Notes: generated from the sequence alone by a model not told the origin. A stretch of 64,000 nucleotides of DNA from Lycium barbarum (GCF_019175385.1 NC_083345.1:15338027-15402026), one strand, 5' to 3'; shown: positions 1 to 10,158, numbered from the stretch's first letter. Translations and numbers: made by a program.

Positions 1-1
1 A

Positions 2-239
2 TACGGATTAAATAGCTTTAGTCTATATATCATAAATAAACCAGAAATACTAGTTAGAACAGATTGCGAAGCTATAGTTAAATTCTATCAAAAAATAAAT
101 GATAAAACTAGTAGTAGACGAAGATAGCTAAATTTCTTAGATACCATTTCAATTTATAATTTAAAAGTTGAACATATAAAAGGGAAAAATAATAATTTAG
201 CAGACCAATTAAGTAGACTAAAGATTACTGCTAACTGAT
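2..239 (+). pseudogene. Endogenous pararetrovirus copy 1: C-terminal RNase H fragment
   Basis: The reading frame from base 2 encodes the end of a reverse-transcriptase-linked RNase H: a VRTDCEAIVKFYQ segment, followed by VEHIKGKNNNLADQLSR, the usual tail of caulimovirid and Ty3 RNase H domains. The frame is broken by TAG at 125-127, where the second copy in this window (minus strand near 56400) has a Trp codon in the same RRRW context. The gene begins outside the window. It ends in TGA at 237-239, directly before the viroplasmin frame. Family assignment is by motif and by match to copy 2; the solendovirus label is an inference. Confidence 0.82.
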
Positions 240-799
240 TTTCTATTTGAACAGCATGAGACCTTCCAGTTCTCAGACAGCAGACAAGGGGAAAGGCATA
301 GCCTCAACCCAAGACACTTACAGACAGACCGTATTAGGTAATCTTCATTTTAGACCTACATCTTCATTAGAAAGGAATACTATGGAAAGAATACAATTCG
401 AAGTTAATAGCTTAGTAGCCTTCCAGCCATCAAATTGGACTTTTAAAATATTGCCAGAATATGTAATATACAAACAACAGAGATGTTTGGTAGACAATCT
501 ATGGATTTCTCATAATAGAAAAGACGCCAAACACTTTGCAGCTACTATAAATTCTCTTTGCCAGTATTTCACAGACAAAAATTTAGACAAAAAATTTAAA
601 TTTTATGTTGTAATTCATGGTAAAACTAATGGTATTTTTCAAACATCGATAGAAGTTTTAGACTCTATTAAAGACATAAGAAAACCTCTTTTTAAAGGAT
701 TTAATGATTTTACTGAGGCATTAGACTATGCTAGAGGAATATTGGGTCCAAATTACTATATTTCTCCAGCTCTTAGACAAAACCCAGACAAATTCTAAA
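240..799 (+). pseudogene. Endogenous pararetrovirus copy 1: viroplasmin/transactivator, N-terminal half
   Basis: About 180 codons of a caulimovirid inclusion-body (viroplasmin, transactivator) protein, with the RNase H1-N-like fold segment KFYVVIHGKTNGIF followed by FKGFNDFTEALDYAR and YYISPAL. The in-frame ATG at 256-258 lies eight codons inside the start used in copy 2, whose ATG position is not ATG here. The frame stops at 796-798, just after NPDK. In copy 2 the protein runs on, and the missing second half is found at 3509-4290, so about 2.7 kb of foreign or rearranged virus sequence splits the gene. Not functional as it stands. Confidence 0.82.
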
Positions 800-802
800 A
801 TA

Positions 803-1423
803 AAAGGACTTACAGATAATATAGAGTATCAAAAGAAAGTTTGTAAAATAAGAATTCCTTTAGGATAATAAACAAATTTTGATAAAATAGATACACTAAA
901 GAATTTAGAATATTTAGACTTAAGAATATACCCAGAAAAGAAATATAGAGCGTTAAAAGATCATAGTATTATAAAGTGTAATTTTAGTAACGGAGAACAT
1001 ATATTACATAGTGAAGACAAACAATTTAATACACTAGTTGATTTAGTCATAAATTTTAGTGAAAAAACTCAAGAAAATAACAAGGATATTACTAGAATAG
1101 TAGAAGTCATAGAAGTTTCTCAAAGTAATCAAAAGAATAAGTTTGAAAAATTAGAGCAGAACTTTGATTACCTAAAATCGCAAGAATTAGAATTAGAACG
1201 AAAAATTCATATTTTACTTAACAGATCAAATTTAGAAAAATCGCCTACAAAGACTGAAATAGAAAAGCTAATTAAAGCTATTCTAGAAAAGCCCAAGGAA
1301 ATAGAAATAAAGACAAACCAGATAGTAACTCAAACGACACAACAAATAGAAAAACTAAATAACGATATTAAAGATTTGAAAAAGACACTAAAAGTGCTTA
1401 AAGAAATTACTCTTTCATGAACA
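803..1423 (+). pseudogene. Endogenous pararetrovirus copy 1: coiled-coil small-ORF protein tail, first copy
   Basis: A broken frame begins with KGLTDNIEYQKKVCKIRIPLG, meets two stops, then stays open as a Lys/Glu-rich, strongly coiled-coil protein (LEKLEQNFDYLKSQELELERK and a long heptad-like tail) to a stop at about 1420. The same text recurs at 2094-2563, so this is one arm of a direct duplication. Position in the virus suggests one of the small proteins encoded upstream of the movement/coat polyprotein. Function is not assignable from sequence alone. Confidence 0.6.
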
Positions 1424-1432
1424 AACTAACTC

Positions 1433-1550
1433 CATTTTATAGCTTGGTTTGTAGAATTCTGAACATGTATTTATAAAACTAATGTATGCCTTATGAACAT
1501 AATGTCTATATATGTTATGAGTCCCATCCATTTGCATGGCTGCAACTTAA
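1433..1550 (-). pseudogene. Endogenous pararetrovirus copy 1: inverted protease-domain fragment
   Basis: Read on the minus strand this matches the protease region of copy 2 at about 58393-58510, including GCAGCCATGCAAATGGAT and the downstream stretch that ends at CATTTTATAGC. It is inverted relative to the coding fragments on either side, and both joins are abrupt. Confidence 0.75.
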
Positions 1551-1551
1551 T

Positions 1552-1644
1552 TGAGAAATATATTTCACCAACGACGAGATAGTTAGAGTTGAAGATCGTA
1601 TTAGACATCTAGAACAGAAAGTAAAATTTATCGCATTAGAGTAA
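1552..1644 (+). pseudogene. Endogenous pararetrovirus copy 1: C-terminal end of ORF1-like protein
   Basis: A frame reading EIYFTNDEIVRVEDRIRHLEQ runs to TAA at 1642-1644. The same EIYFTNDEI text is present in inverted orientation at 5284-5310, where it joins the ORF1 start found at 9930-10103. The stop overlaps the next start as TAATG, the stop/start coupling common between small caulimovirid ORFs. Confidence 0.6.
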
Positions 1645-1847
1645 TGCAAGATAACTATTTAGAGGTAAAACAAGAGTTAGAAAGACTATACCGAGAATAT
1701 ATCAGACTAAGTACTACTAAAGAGAATCAGTTAAGATTACAAAAATTAATAGATATAATATCAGGATTAGAATATAAATTATTAGGACATATAAGGTCTA
1801 GGAAATACTCTCAAAAGCAGATCCAGAATCGATTTAAGCCATACTAG
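1644..1847 (+). CDS. Endogenous pararetrovirus copy 1: ORF2-like 67-aa coiled-coil protein
   Basis: A complete 67-codon frame starting at ATG 1644, which overlaps the preceding stop (TAATG), and ending in FKPY. It is basic and heptad-rich (YLEVKQELERLYREYIRL), compatible with a short coiled coil, and has Ser/Arg/Lys-rich residues at the C-terminus. This is one of the few viral frames here without internal stops, but it has no clear promoter and sits in a scrambled locus. It resembles the second small ORF of caulimovirids by size and position. No specific function can be read from it. Confidence 0.5.
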   Translation: MQDNYLEVKQELERLYREYIRLSTTKENQLRLQKLIDIISGLEYKLLGHIRSRKYSQKQIQNRFKPY

Positions 1848-1857
1848 TTACCTTTAT

Positions 1858-2563
1858 ATGAAAACACAAACTTTTGTTAAACAAATAGCTATAAACCATT
1901 GGTATTTATATAGAGATATAGAGAAAAAAGACGAGAATATAGAAAAGTTGAAACAGCCTTAAGTGCATATTTAAAAGTAATAAATACATAAACTTTGTCA
2001 TCCCTAATAGAAAATAGACTGTTACAGAGCCAAATTAACGAAGATAAAATTTCGGCTATAACTTGGAAGTTGCAAGGCGTAAGAGAAAATATGAAAGGAC
2101 TTACAGATAATATAGAGTATCAAAAGAAAGTTTGTAAAATAAGAATTCCTTTAGGATAATAAACAAATTTTGATTAAATAGATACACTAAAGAATTTAGA
2201 GTATTTAGACTTGAGAATATACCCAGAAAAAAAATATAGAGCGTTAAAAGATCATAGTATTATAAAGTGTAATTTTAGTAATGGAGAACATATATTACAT
2301 AGTGAAGACAAACAATTTAATACACTAGTTGATTTAGTCATAAATTTTAGTGAGAAAACTCAAGAAAATAACAAGGATATTACTAGAATAGTAGAAGTCA
2401 TAGAAGTTTCTCAAACTAATCAAAAGAAGAAGTTAGAAAAATTAGAGCAGAACTTTGATTACCTAAAATCGCAAGAATTAGAATTAGAACGAAAAATTTA
2501 GATTTTAATTAACATATCAAATATAGAAAAATTTCCTACAAAGACTGAAATAGAAAAGCTAAT
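1858..2563 (+). pseudogene. Endogenous pararetrovirus copy 1: ORF3-like coiled-coil protein, broken
   Basis: An ATG at 1858 opens MKTQTFVKQIAINHWYLYRD, then the frame is lost after about 35 codons. A shifted frame carries LSSLIENRLLQSQINEDKISA through to the duplicated coiled-coil segment, whose stretch from 2211 is open for 96 codons. Several stops (for example the TAATAA near 2158) make it non-coding. The order ORF1 tail, ORF2, ORF3 is intact here, and this is the only piece of copy 1 that preserves native viral gene order over more than a few hundred bases. Confidence 0.6.
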
Positions 2564-2566
2564 TAA

Positions 2567-3059
2567 TTTCTTTTGGTACATTATTTCTACTCTATATCCC
2601 CAATTATCAGTTCTAACTTCACATAATTTAAAATGACTTATGGTTTCTTCTATCGTTAAGTCTCCTAACTTACACCCTTTACATTTAAAAAGTATATTTT
2701 TATTTTCTTTATGGAGTCTTTTTGCTTCTTCTATAACTATGTCTACTTCAAATTCGTCTTGTATTAGTTCTATGTTCATAAAATTTGATTATGTAATTTC
2801 ATTTTCGTCTAAAGTACTTTCTTCTTCTATGTCCTTTTGTGGTGTATAATTATAATTGGTGAAACGTATAGATGTCTCTCCCCTAGAATTAGTGTATATT
2901 AGGTGAGATTCTGGATGTAGAATCTTTTTTCTATTAAAATCTTCTAAATTTCATTCCATCCCTGCATATTCTTCAGGATTTATTTTTATGGGTTTTATTA
3001 GTCTTATTCCTCTATTTCCCATTACTTCTACTACGTCTTCTACCTTAATTTTAAATTTT
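2567..3059 (-). pseudogene. Endogenous pararetrovirus copy 1: inverted movement-protein C-terminal region
   Basis: On the minus strand this matches 60470-60958 of copy 2. It carries FMNIELIQDEFEVDIVIEEA and a Cys/His pattern (FKCKGCKLG, then SHFKLC, spacing C-x2-C-x12-H-x3-C) followed by DNWGYRVE. In copy 2 the same region is frameshifted after KCKDVN, so the Cys/His pattern is best seen here. It lies downstream of the movement-protein core in copy 2 and probably forms the linker to the coat protein. It is inverted relative to the viroplasmin halves. Confidence 0.65.
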
Positions 3060-3494
3060 GTGTTACTGAGAATTTCTTGTCTTATTATTTATTCTTTTTG
3101 GATATGTATTTGTTAAGTGCTCTTCACTTCCACAAGTAAAGCATTCTAGTTTATTTTTATAATTCCTTTCTGTTCTGTATTTTCTTACATGCCTATTTCT
3201 GTCTAAGTAAGGTTTTCTAGCTGCTGACTTTCTAAGATAATATTTCTTTCTATTATATTGAGGATAATTTCTATTATAATGTGTTCTATATTTTTTATGC
3301 TTTTTCTTTTTATAATTGTCTTTATCATAGCTTTGAGTAGTGTAAACTACACTTTTACAAAAGTTCATTTCATTTTGTTTTAGTTGTTTTTGTATCTGTC
3401 TATGAGTACATTTTTCTTGTAGTATATCTATTATATGTTGCATTCTATGCCTAGTATGTATTTTATTAGTAAAATTATATGGATTTGCTCCCAT
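3060..3494 (-). pseudogene. Endogenous pararetrovirus copy 1: inverted coat-protein remnant with damaged zinc knuckle
   Basis: A 143-codon minus frame with a very basic Lys/Arg/Tyr-rich segment and LECFTCGSEEHLTNTY, a retroviral-type CCHC zinc knuckle whose final Cys is Tyr. Copy 2 has the intact C-x2-C-x4-H-x4-C pattern at about 59330. Compared with copy 2, about 240 bp of the coat-protein core is deleted inside this fragment (between the tract matching 59630 and that matching 59870). It joins directly to plus-strand viroplasmin near 3500. Confidence 0.78.
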
Positions 3495-3508
3495 GGATAC
3501 TCAGTGTT

Positions 3509-4290
3509 GAAACTCCTCAGTACAACATACAAAAGGACACAGACAAGATGATTTTTTGTGATCATTGTTCTACTATGACTGAAGTGGTCAAGAGATTAAA
3601 TCAGCAGAAAGAGACATCGGTTCAAGAAAAAAATGAAACTCTTAGATCAAGTAAAGATGTTAGAACAAAGACTACAAGCGGTTAAGTTCGAGTTAGTGCA
3701 ATCACAGAGTTCTCCATCTCAGACAAAAATGGATGAAACGGGTGTGCATTCCCCAATGAATGCAGTTAGACCCACTGTATCGGGTAAAGATACAGCTAGT
3801 CTGGTTCAAACGGTAGCCGGTAAATACTCATCAAATCCGTTGATGGTTGTCACTCTGCCAAAAAGTGAAGATGAGGGATGTTCATCTCTCCAGATAAGAC
3901 GGAGACTACCAAAGACACTTACACAAGGAGCAACTTCTACAAAAAAAAAAAAAAAACATACTTGCAAAAAAGAAAAAGAACGAAAAAATAGAAAATACAG
4001 TAAAAGAGACACTAGAAAAAAAAAATCAGACAAAAGAACAAGATAAACTTATAGTTAAAAATCCTAGTCCATAATTATCTCCAAGTTAAGGGATGTCACC
4101 AATCCATAGTTCAGATTTCGAAGGAGATGATATTAATTTCCAGGACAGTGCATTTCAAGATTCTCAAGCTCCGAATGATGTAGACTCAGGCATGAGTTTT
4201 GATTCGGCTGCTCTACACAACTTGGACACATAGACAAGAATTAATGGAGACAATAATTATATCACAAGAAGACAAAATCAAAAAGAAGAT
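3509..4290 (+). pseudogene. Endogenous pararetrovirus copy 1: viroplasmin, C-terminal half
   Basis: Continues the viroplasmin exactly where 799 breaks off: QYNIQKDTDKMIFCDHC, then in a shifted frame a coiled coil (LLDQVKMLEQRLQAVKFELV), MDETGVHSPMNAVRP and a Lys-rich tract, ending near the conserved acidic tail. At least two frame changes and expanded A-runs (15 A at about 3942 and 18 A at about 4338, absent from copy 2) disable it. The matching region of copy 2 is 55063-55740. Confidence 0.75.
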
Positions 4291-4350
4291 ATTGCAGAAA
4301 AAGAAGACTTTAGTGGAAGCACAAGACAAAGACATTTCAGAAAAAAAAAA

Positions 4351-4488
4351 AAAAAAAAGTTCTTTTATTTATTATGCACTTTGTGCACCCTGAATCCACT
4401 AATGCTAATGTTTCTATCTCATAATCATCTATTTTAATTCTTGCAAGTATCTTTATTGTTCCTAATTTTTTATCTTCATTACATACGG
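4351..4488 (-). pseudogene. Endogenous pararetrovirus copy 1: inverted protease active-site fragment
   Basis: On the minus strand it matches 58548-58680 of copy 2, the part that encodes the DSGCTK aspartic-protease motif; here the Gly codon region reads through the same GGATTCAGGGTGCACAA text. It is one of three dispersed protease pieces in copy 1 (with 1433-1550 and 5160-5260). Confidence 0.7.
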
Positions 4489-5159
4489 CCAACTATATCA
4501 TTTGGACATTAAAACGGTCTTTCAAATACCTAGGAATTTACAGGTTAATCCATCGAGTCTATTAAGAAATTAAGAGAATAACCGTATACTAAGAGTAATA
4601 GATTCATAATAACAAGTAAGTAATTACTCAAACATAATATATTAATTAAACATGGAATAATTTACATAGTAGGGAAATAAGTACAAAAAACATAGTTAAA
4701 AACTTACATTATTTGAAGATGGAGAGAGGTTTTCCTTTCGGGGAACCCGAAAACTACTTCACACTAATAGAAAATAACTTGAAGGCTTAATACTATTTTA
4801 CAAGGAAGTTTATATTACAAAAGGTTTTGACTGAAAAGGGGTTGGGGCATTTTGAAAGAGGAGGGGAATATGGAGCTTTCTAGAGAGATGTGGTGAATGC
4901 TTTCTTTTTTCGATGATCTTGCTTCTCCACAAATGCTCCTATTTATAGGTGTCTGGGGGACTTCAACTCCGGATTTCAAATTTGTGAAGAATCTTTTGAA
5001 TTCAGCCTGGTGCTCTTGGGGCCCCATCGTCACGTGAAACTTTTCAAAAGATATTTTATATTTTTGTCCGTTTGCTGAGCTGTCCCGTTACTTTATTAAA
5101 GCTACTACTTTATTAGAGCTACTTTAATAAAGTCTTCTTTTTCTGAGATGTCTTTAGTA
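4489..5159. other. Non-coding stretch inside pararetrovirus locus
   Basis: No coding sequence is supported. The stretch is AT-rich and holds a promoter-like arrangement on the minus strand (see 4940-5036). It is enclosed by viral fragments on both sides and may be part of the viral intergenic region, but copy 2 does not include this region for comparison. Confidence 0.4.
4940..5036 (-). promoter_or_regulatory. Candidate core promoter (minus strand), possibly pararetroviral
   Basis: Minus-strand CTATAAATA at 4948-4940, with a TGACG motif at 5032-5028 overlapping a CACGTG G-box at 5031-5036, about 85 bp upstream of the TATA. TGACG upstream of a strong TATA is the as-1-like layout of caulimovirid full-length-transcript promoters, and downstream sequence is CT/GA-rich as in a leader. 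The viral origin is inferred from context only. Confidence 0.4.
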
Positions 5160-5260
5160 TGTAAGAGACCTTAATATAAATGTAGATTTTGTCATAGGAT
5201 CAGACTTTATGTTACATAATAATGGCAAGACTATATACCTAACGCTAAATCTAATCAAAT
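5160..5260 (+). pseudogene. Endogenous pararetrovirus copy 1: protease-region fragment
   Basis: Plus-strand text VRDLNINVDFVIGSDFML followed by HNNG, matching the protease C-terminal part of copy 2 (minus strand about 58310-58390). It is truncated on both sides and diverges after HNNGK. Confidence 0.65.
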
Positions 5261-5283
5261 AGTACTAAAACAGAATATTTGGT

Positions 5284-5380
5284 ATCAATCTCGTCGTTGG
5301 TGAAATATATTTCCTAATTAAGATTATTTCTTAAACTTAAAATAGTTATGTTATTATGTATATCTTGACGATGAACTATG
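5284..5380 (-). pseudogene. Endogenous pararetrovirus copy 1: ORF1-like middle fragment (left of solo LTR)
   Basis: Minus-strand sequence continues from 9907 across the LTR insertion and reaches EIYFTNDEI, the text also present at 1552. It carries an early stop in the frame before that. The insertion duplicated CTATG (5376-5380 and 9907-9911), showing that 5380 and 9907 were contiguous before the retroelement arrived. Confidence 0.6.
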
Positions 5381-8300
5381 TGTTATACCCCTTTTTAACC
5401 GATTCGAAGCGGAGTACAACATATTGGAGATTCCTAGATTGTTTATTTTAAGGAGTCGCCACCTAATTAATTTAACGGTGAATTAGGACACCTAAATGTT
5501 AACTAGGGTAAAGTTTAAAAACTAAACATCTGTTAATAGTCTGCTTAACCAGTGTGATTCTAGGTAAGGGCTCTATATTATCCTAAAGGGAAGGGGTTAG
5601 GCATCCTTTAGAATCCGTTAACTACGGTTGTCCGATCAAACTTAGGTTAATTAATTAGGGCTAAAAAAATGCAAATATAATATTTAAAATTAAAAAAAAA
5701 AATAGCTTGATAAATACTGCTAAAATTTTAAAGAAAATGTAAAATGTTGTTTAAGATAAGATGTAGAGAAAAATATAATAATTTATGTGAAAGAAAATTT
5801 TAAATGCCATTTCGAAATAAACTTATAAAATTGCTAAAAAAAGCTTTAAACAATAATGCTTTTAAAAAAAATAAGATTTGCATAGAATATATAAATAGAA
5901 GAAAACGCGAATTGATGCAGTATTTCCTGAAACAAACTAAAATATATGATATTAATTAACTTTGCATTTTTTAGAAGTATGAACAAAATCACGTTTTATT
6001 AACTGCATTCAGCTAAACGTAGGCATAATTTGGACAGCCTTAGAGGATGCCTGCAAAATGTTCTTTTAATCCCCCATTTGCGCGTTAGTGGCGTTTTAAC
6101 ATTTCCAGGATAATAAAATATGATTTTTTGACTCAAAAATGTGAATTTCATGCTGCTGAAAATCAATTGTTAAAAGTAAATATTATAAATACTACAAATA
6201 ACTTTAATATAAAAGAAGAAAATGAAACTTATGGGAACTAATTATTGGTTTTCCTTAGATTAACTATCCATTACTAAACTAAACCCCACTAAAAATATCC
6301 TTTAATTCATCTAAGTTAAGAGAAAAGAAATAAAAAAATAAAAAAAGGGTGTTAGTCAAAACAACATAAGCAAAATGCAATAAGTACACAATAAAATAAA
6401 AATAGAAGACGAAGAAATGTAAATAAGTGGGCTTTGCCCCATTTTAAAGCTGCCCCGGTTTGTTTTTGCTGCTGTTGGGCCTCGGCCCAGCAGAAATTTT
6501 GTAAACTGCTGCGGATGGGCTGGACACGGAGGAGGTTTCGCTGGGCTTTTAGCCCAACACCAAATGTGAAAGAAGACGAGCCCGAGGGACTCGTACGCGA
6601 TGGTCATGCATAAAATGAAAATAAAAGGATTAGTATATAATCAAAACTAAGGCCTAAATAAAGAAACTAAGTATGCAGCTCAGATTAGCACACAACATAA
6701 TAAAAGGACACTTAGAGAAAATGTTCAAGTCCAAAACGAGAGTCGACAGCCAATGCTAACAACATATAAAAATGGGCAGAGAGACCCACTACCAGAGATA
6801 CAGTTACTGATTCAAACAAAAAAAAAGGGGGGTGCACTAAACATTTTTTAAGGAAAATAAGGATCACCTCATGTCATTTTATTACATTTTTTGAAATCTA
6901 AATTAAAACAGAGTTGAAAGAGCTATAGCTCATGGCTCAAATACAGTGATAGAATGGCCAGAAATGCCTTTATATGTGAGCATATGTAGAACCAGTACAA
7001 AGAAAAAACAATCAACCTCAAGGGGTTAACTGGCAGCTATTGGGATTTCTCATTTAATCAGAGATGAATAACAAAATTAAGAGAAGCAGTGAGGAGGTTA
7101 AAATAAAACATCAGAATCCTCCAATTACATAATCCAACACTCACATGAAATCAACCTAAATCTTACTAACACAGATCCTATTCTGATCTAACACGTAGGT
7201 GAAATGGAACCAATTACAAAGAAACTAGCATGCATCCTTAATCTATCACTTTGTTTTCATAAAAAAAATGAGAAATCTGAAGCCTAAAAGTGGGCTCGCG
7301 AAGATGTCATTCAACCAAAATTGTCTATTCTTTATTCCACGAAAAGATCAATACAACAGCGGCAACAAGCAAACAACACCCAACCCAAAAAAAGCATTTA
7401 TAGATAAGGATGTTGTAGGCTAGTTTCATGGCAAACTAAATTCTTTTAGCGGACAGGTAAGTGATAAATAGTTTGGATCCGACGAAATATGCAGTGTAGT
7501 TAGGTAGTTTCAAAACTTTAATAGACATAGCCAATCGTCATGAACAGGCAAATCCACATATAGACAGTTTCAGGCATATTTTCCAGTTCGTAGTCTTCAT
7601 ATTGACAAGGCAATACCATAACATTTATAGCAAAGTATCATCGCTGCCAGTGGCTTACAATCTCACTCAACTAAAACTACAATAGCATCATTAAAATCCC
7701 ACGCAAATCACAGATTCATACGTCGTACTAGGCAGTGTTGACACATAAACAGATTACCGAATACAAACCAGCTTTGATTCCATCAGTTTGTTGTTTTAAC
7801 TGCTATTAGAAGAAGAAAGAAACCTGAAGCTTAAAATGTGTTTGAGAGAAAGTCTTTCAAGCCAAGGTTGGCGAATCTTCAAACTAAAAAATGATTAGAA
7901 CATAATAGACAGTAAAACAAACAATTTAAGCCCCAAGTCATTTATACAGCAGCATATCCTAAGTTAATATCGCAGCATAATAGAAAAAAGAACTAACATG
8001 CCCTTATCTCAATTATAGCAGCTTTCAATGACCTGCTCTTGCTTGATTTACAAATGCATCAGAAGCAAAACACAGTACACACATACATGACAAAGGAGAC
8101 CATACTATCAATTTAAATCATCTGCTTAACTTTATCTCCAAGGTATTAACAAAGCCGAATTAATGCATGAATATGCTGGGCTGGGCCAGATTCCTAAAGG
8201 ACTCATGCATATCTTCAAACAAAGATCAGATTTAAACTTCTTTCAGATAAGAACCAAATCAGATTCAATTATCTCAAGCACTAGCTATCATTCTTATCAT

Positions 8301-9906
8301 AATACAAACTGGATATGCTTTCTCTATATTACAATTTGCAGCCCTCCACATTACTATGTCATTACCAAACTACATCAAATCTTATGGGGGTGTTCTTTGT
8401 TAACATAATCGGGAATAAATGGAAATCAGTTACAGATTTTAACTACGGACCATGCTTGACTTAACGACACTACTTAATCAAGATCGAATATCCCACTAAC
8501 TAATTATCCAAGTTCACGGCAATGCGCAACTTAAATCAACGAGCATAATTAATTCACACATTCGAATTAACTTAAAGACAAGTTATCACACCTAATACAT
8601 GTAATTACATAAACAGAGCCAAACTCGATAATTAAACCATCATACAAACTAATTAAGTCTGAATTAACATCAACATACAAACAGACTATCCATTAAACCA
8701 AACTAATCTAACTAATCAGCCTGTTTTAAACCTACATAGCGATTAAGAAAACGCAGATAAAACAGAAAGTAAAAGGGAAAGGGGAAATTACCTTCTTCGG
8801 GTGCAGCGAAGTGGGTGCGGGGCTTCGATATCCACTCGAACACTATCGAATCCGGACTTGCGATGCTCGGGTTCACAGCAACAACAAGCCAATGAAAAAA
8901 AAAATTGATGTAGTATTTTGACTCGACAATAAAACAAGATCGAAACGCTAGTAGAATTCGTATTTTTTTTAGGGGATTTAGGTGACTAGAAGACTTATAT
9001 TTTAGAGATTTTCGGGATTTCGGAAAAAAAACAACAAAAAGGAGCTTGTTTCAGAACTTAATTGTAGGGAGATTTCTGCGATTTCTCCGAATTCCCATCC
9101 CCTCCTCAACGACTTCAAGATAGGATTATTTATAGGGGATTTTTAGGGTTTGCTTGTGAAGAAGAGAGAGAGGAGCGGGGGGACAAGGGAGAGTGGAGAT
9201 GACAGTGAGCGTGGGGAACAGGAAGGAGTGGGGGTGGCAGTGGCAACGTGGGGGGAGATGAGGGAGAAAGGAGAGGAGAGGCAGGGAAAGAGAGAGAACA
9301 GGGGAGATGGGGATGGGGTGTGCGGGGGTTTCATATTTTGTTAAAGGGGTAGTTGGGCCGGATCGGGTACAAATTAAACGGGTATGGGCTGATTTGGGTC
9401 AGGTAAATTAAAATGTGGACTGGTTCTTTGTGAATTGGTCCGAAAATAGTATGAGTTGATTGGGCTACTACATTTAAATAAAAGATCAATTTAAATTACT
9501 TAATATAAAATGTGCAATTATTAATACTCGGATAATAAATTATATGTCGTCATAATAGCAGTGCAATAATATTTAAAATTCAACAGTGAGTAAATGCTGT
9601 CATTTAATTATGCGAAGATAAATGCGATGCGTGTGCGTAAGACGGTAAAAAATGCTGAAATGATAATTATGATAATACTAGTAATAATAAAAAATAGTAA
9701 CAAAATAATAAAAAATAATAATAGTAATAATAATAATGGTAGTAATGACGGTAGTAAAAGATAATGACAGGATAATGAAATGCCGGGATTAATAAGAGCT
9801 AATTATAGCAAAAAAATGCAAATAATTATTTTTTAAAGTTGCAAAAATATTAGAAGTGAAAAAAAGGTATTTTGGAGGAAAGGTGGGACAAAATTGGGTG
9901 TCAACA
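5381..9906 (-). mobile_element. 4.5-kb solo-LTR-like element in the pararetrovirus, TSD CTATG
   Basis: Bounded by TGTT...AACA with a perfect 5-bp target duplication, CTATG at 5376-5380 and 9907-9911. No gag, protease, RT or integrase text is present in 4526 bp, and no second LTR is seen, so a solo LTR left by LTR-LTR recombination is the simplest reading; a non-autonomous element is the alternative. On the minus strand it starts TGTTGACACCCAATTTTG and ends GGGGTATAACA, so the LTR probably reads minus. Near the other end is GGAGTCGCCACCTAATTAA (plus strand), a tract I associate with Solanaceae Ty3 repeats. A CT-rich block (minus, 9344-9143) followed by a splice-donor-like AAGAAG/GTAATT near 8793 may mark its transcript leader. 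Confidence 0.82.
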
Positions 9907-9929
9907 CTATGTCTATGTATCTACTATAT

Positions 9930-10103
9930 TTAGTTAAAGACTTTCTTGATTTTTCTAAGGTTTATAAGTCTTTTTCGAGTTAAATATATCATATGATAAT
10001 TATGACTTATATATTTAGTAAAACTATATTGTCTCATATAATATTGTCTATAAACAGGTATAGGGGTTTGTCTTCTCTGTCGTGCAGAGAATGGTCTTCT
10101 CAT
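9930..10103 (-). pseudogene. Endogenous pararetrovirus copy 1: ORF1-like N-terminal fragment
   Basis: An ATG at 10103 opens 57 codons of a basic, Tyr-rich protein (MRRPFSARQRRQTPIPVYRQ at the start), ending in TAA at 9932-9930. It lies about 56 bp downstream, on the minus strand, of a tRNA-Met-type primer-binding site, the position of the first ORF in a caulimovirid leader. The stop falls shortly before the LTR insertion, so the frame was probably already decayed. Confidence 0.5.
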
Positions 10104-10158
10104 AAAATATAGTCTAAAATATAGTTTAGAATATAGGTTTAGGCCCGAAAATCTTTTT

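Larger units (their letters stand above)
803..2563 (+). repeat. Direct duplication of about 470 bp inside the pararetrovirus (803-1274 and 2094-2563)
   Basis: The two arms begin AAAGGACTTACAGATAAT and end at AAAGCTAATTA, and differ at only a small number of positions by eye (for example GATAAAA against GATTAAA near 895/2175). The first arm continues into more viral sequence to 1420. The second arm stops abruptly at a junction with inverted viral sequence at about 2564. Low divergence between arms suggests the duplication arose at or soon after integration. Confidence 0.85.

Noticed and set aside
9143..9350. Overlapping frames on both strands through a GA/CT-rich block
   Set aside because: Composition-driven frames (Ser/Pro/Leu on one strand, Gly/Glu/Arg on the other) inside a solo-LTR-like element; no domain, no splice context.
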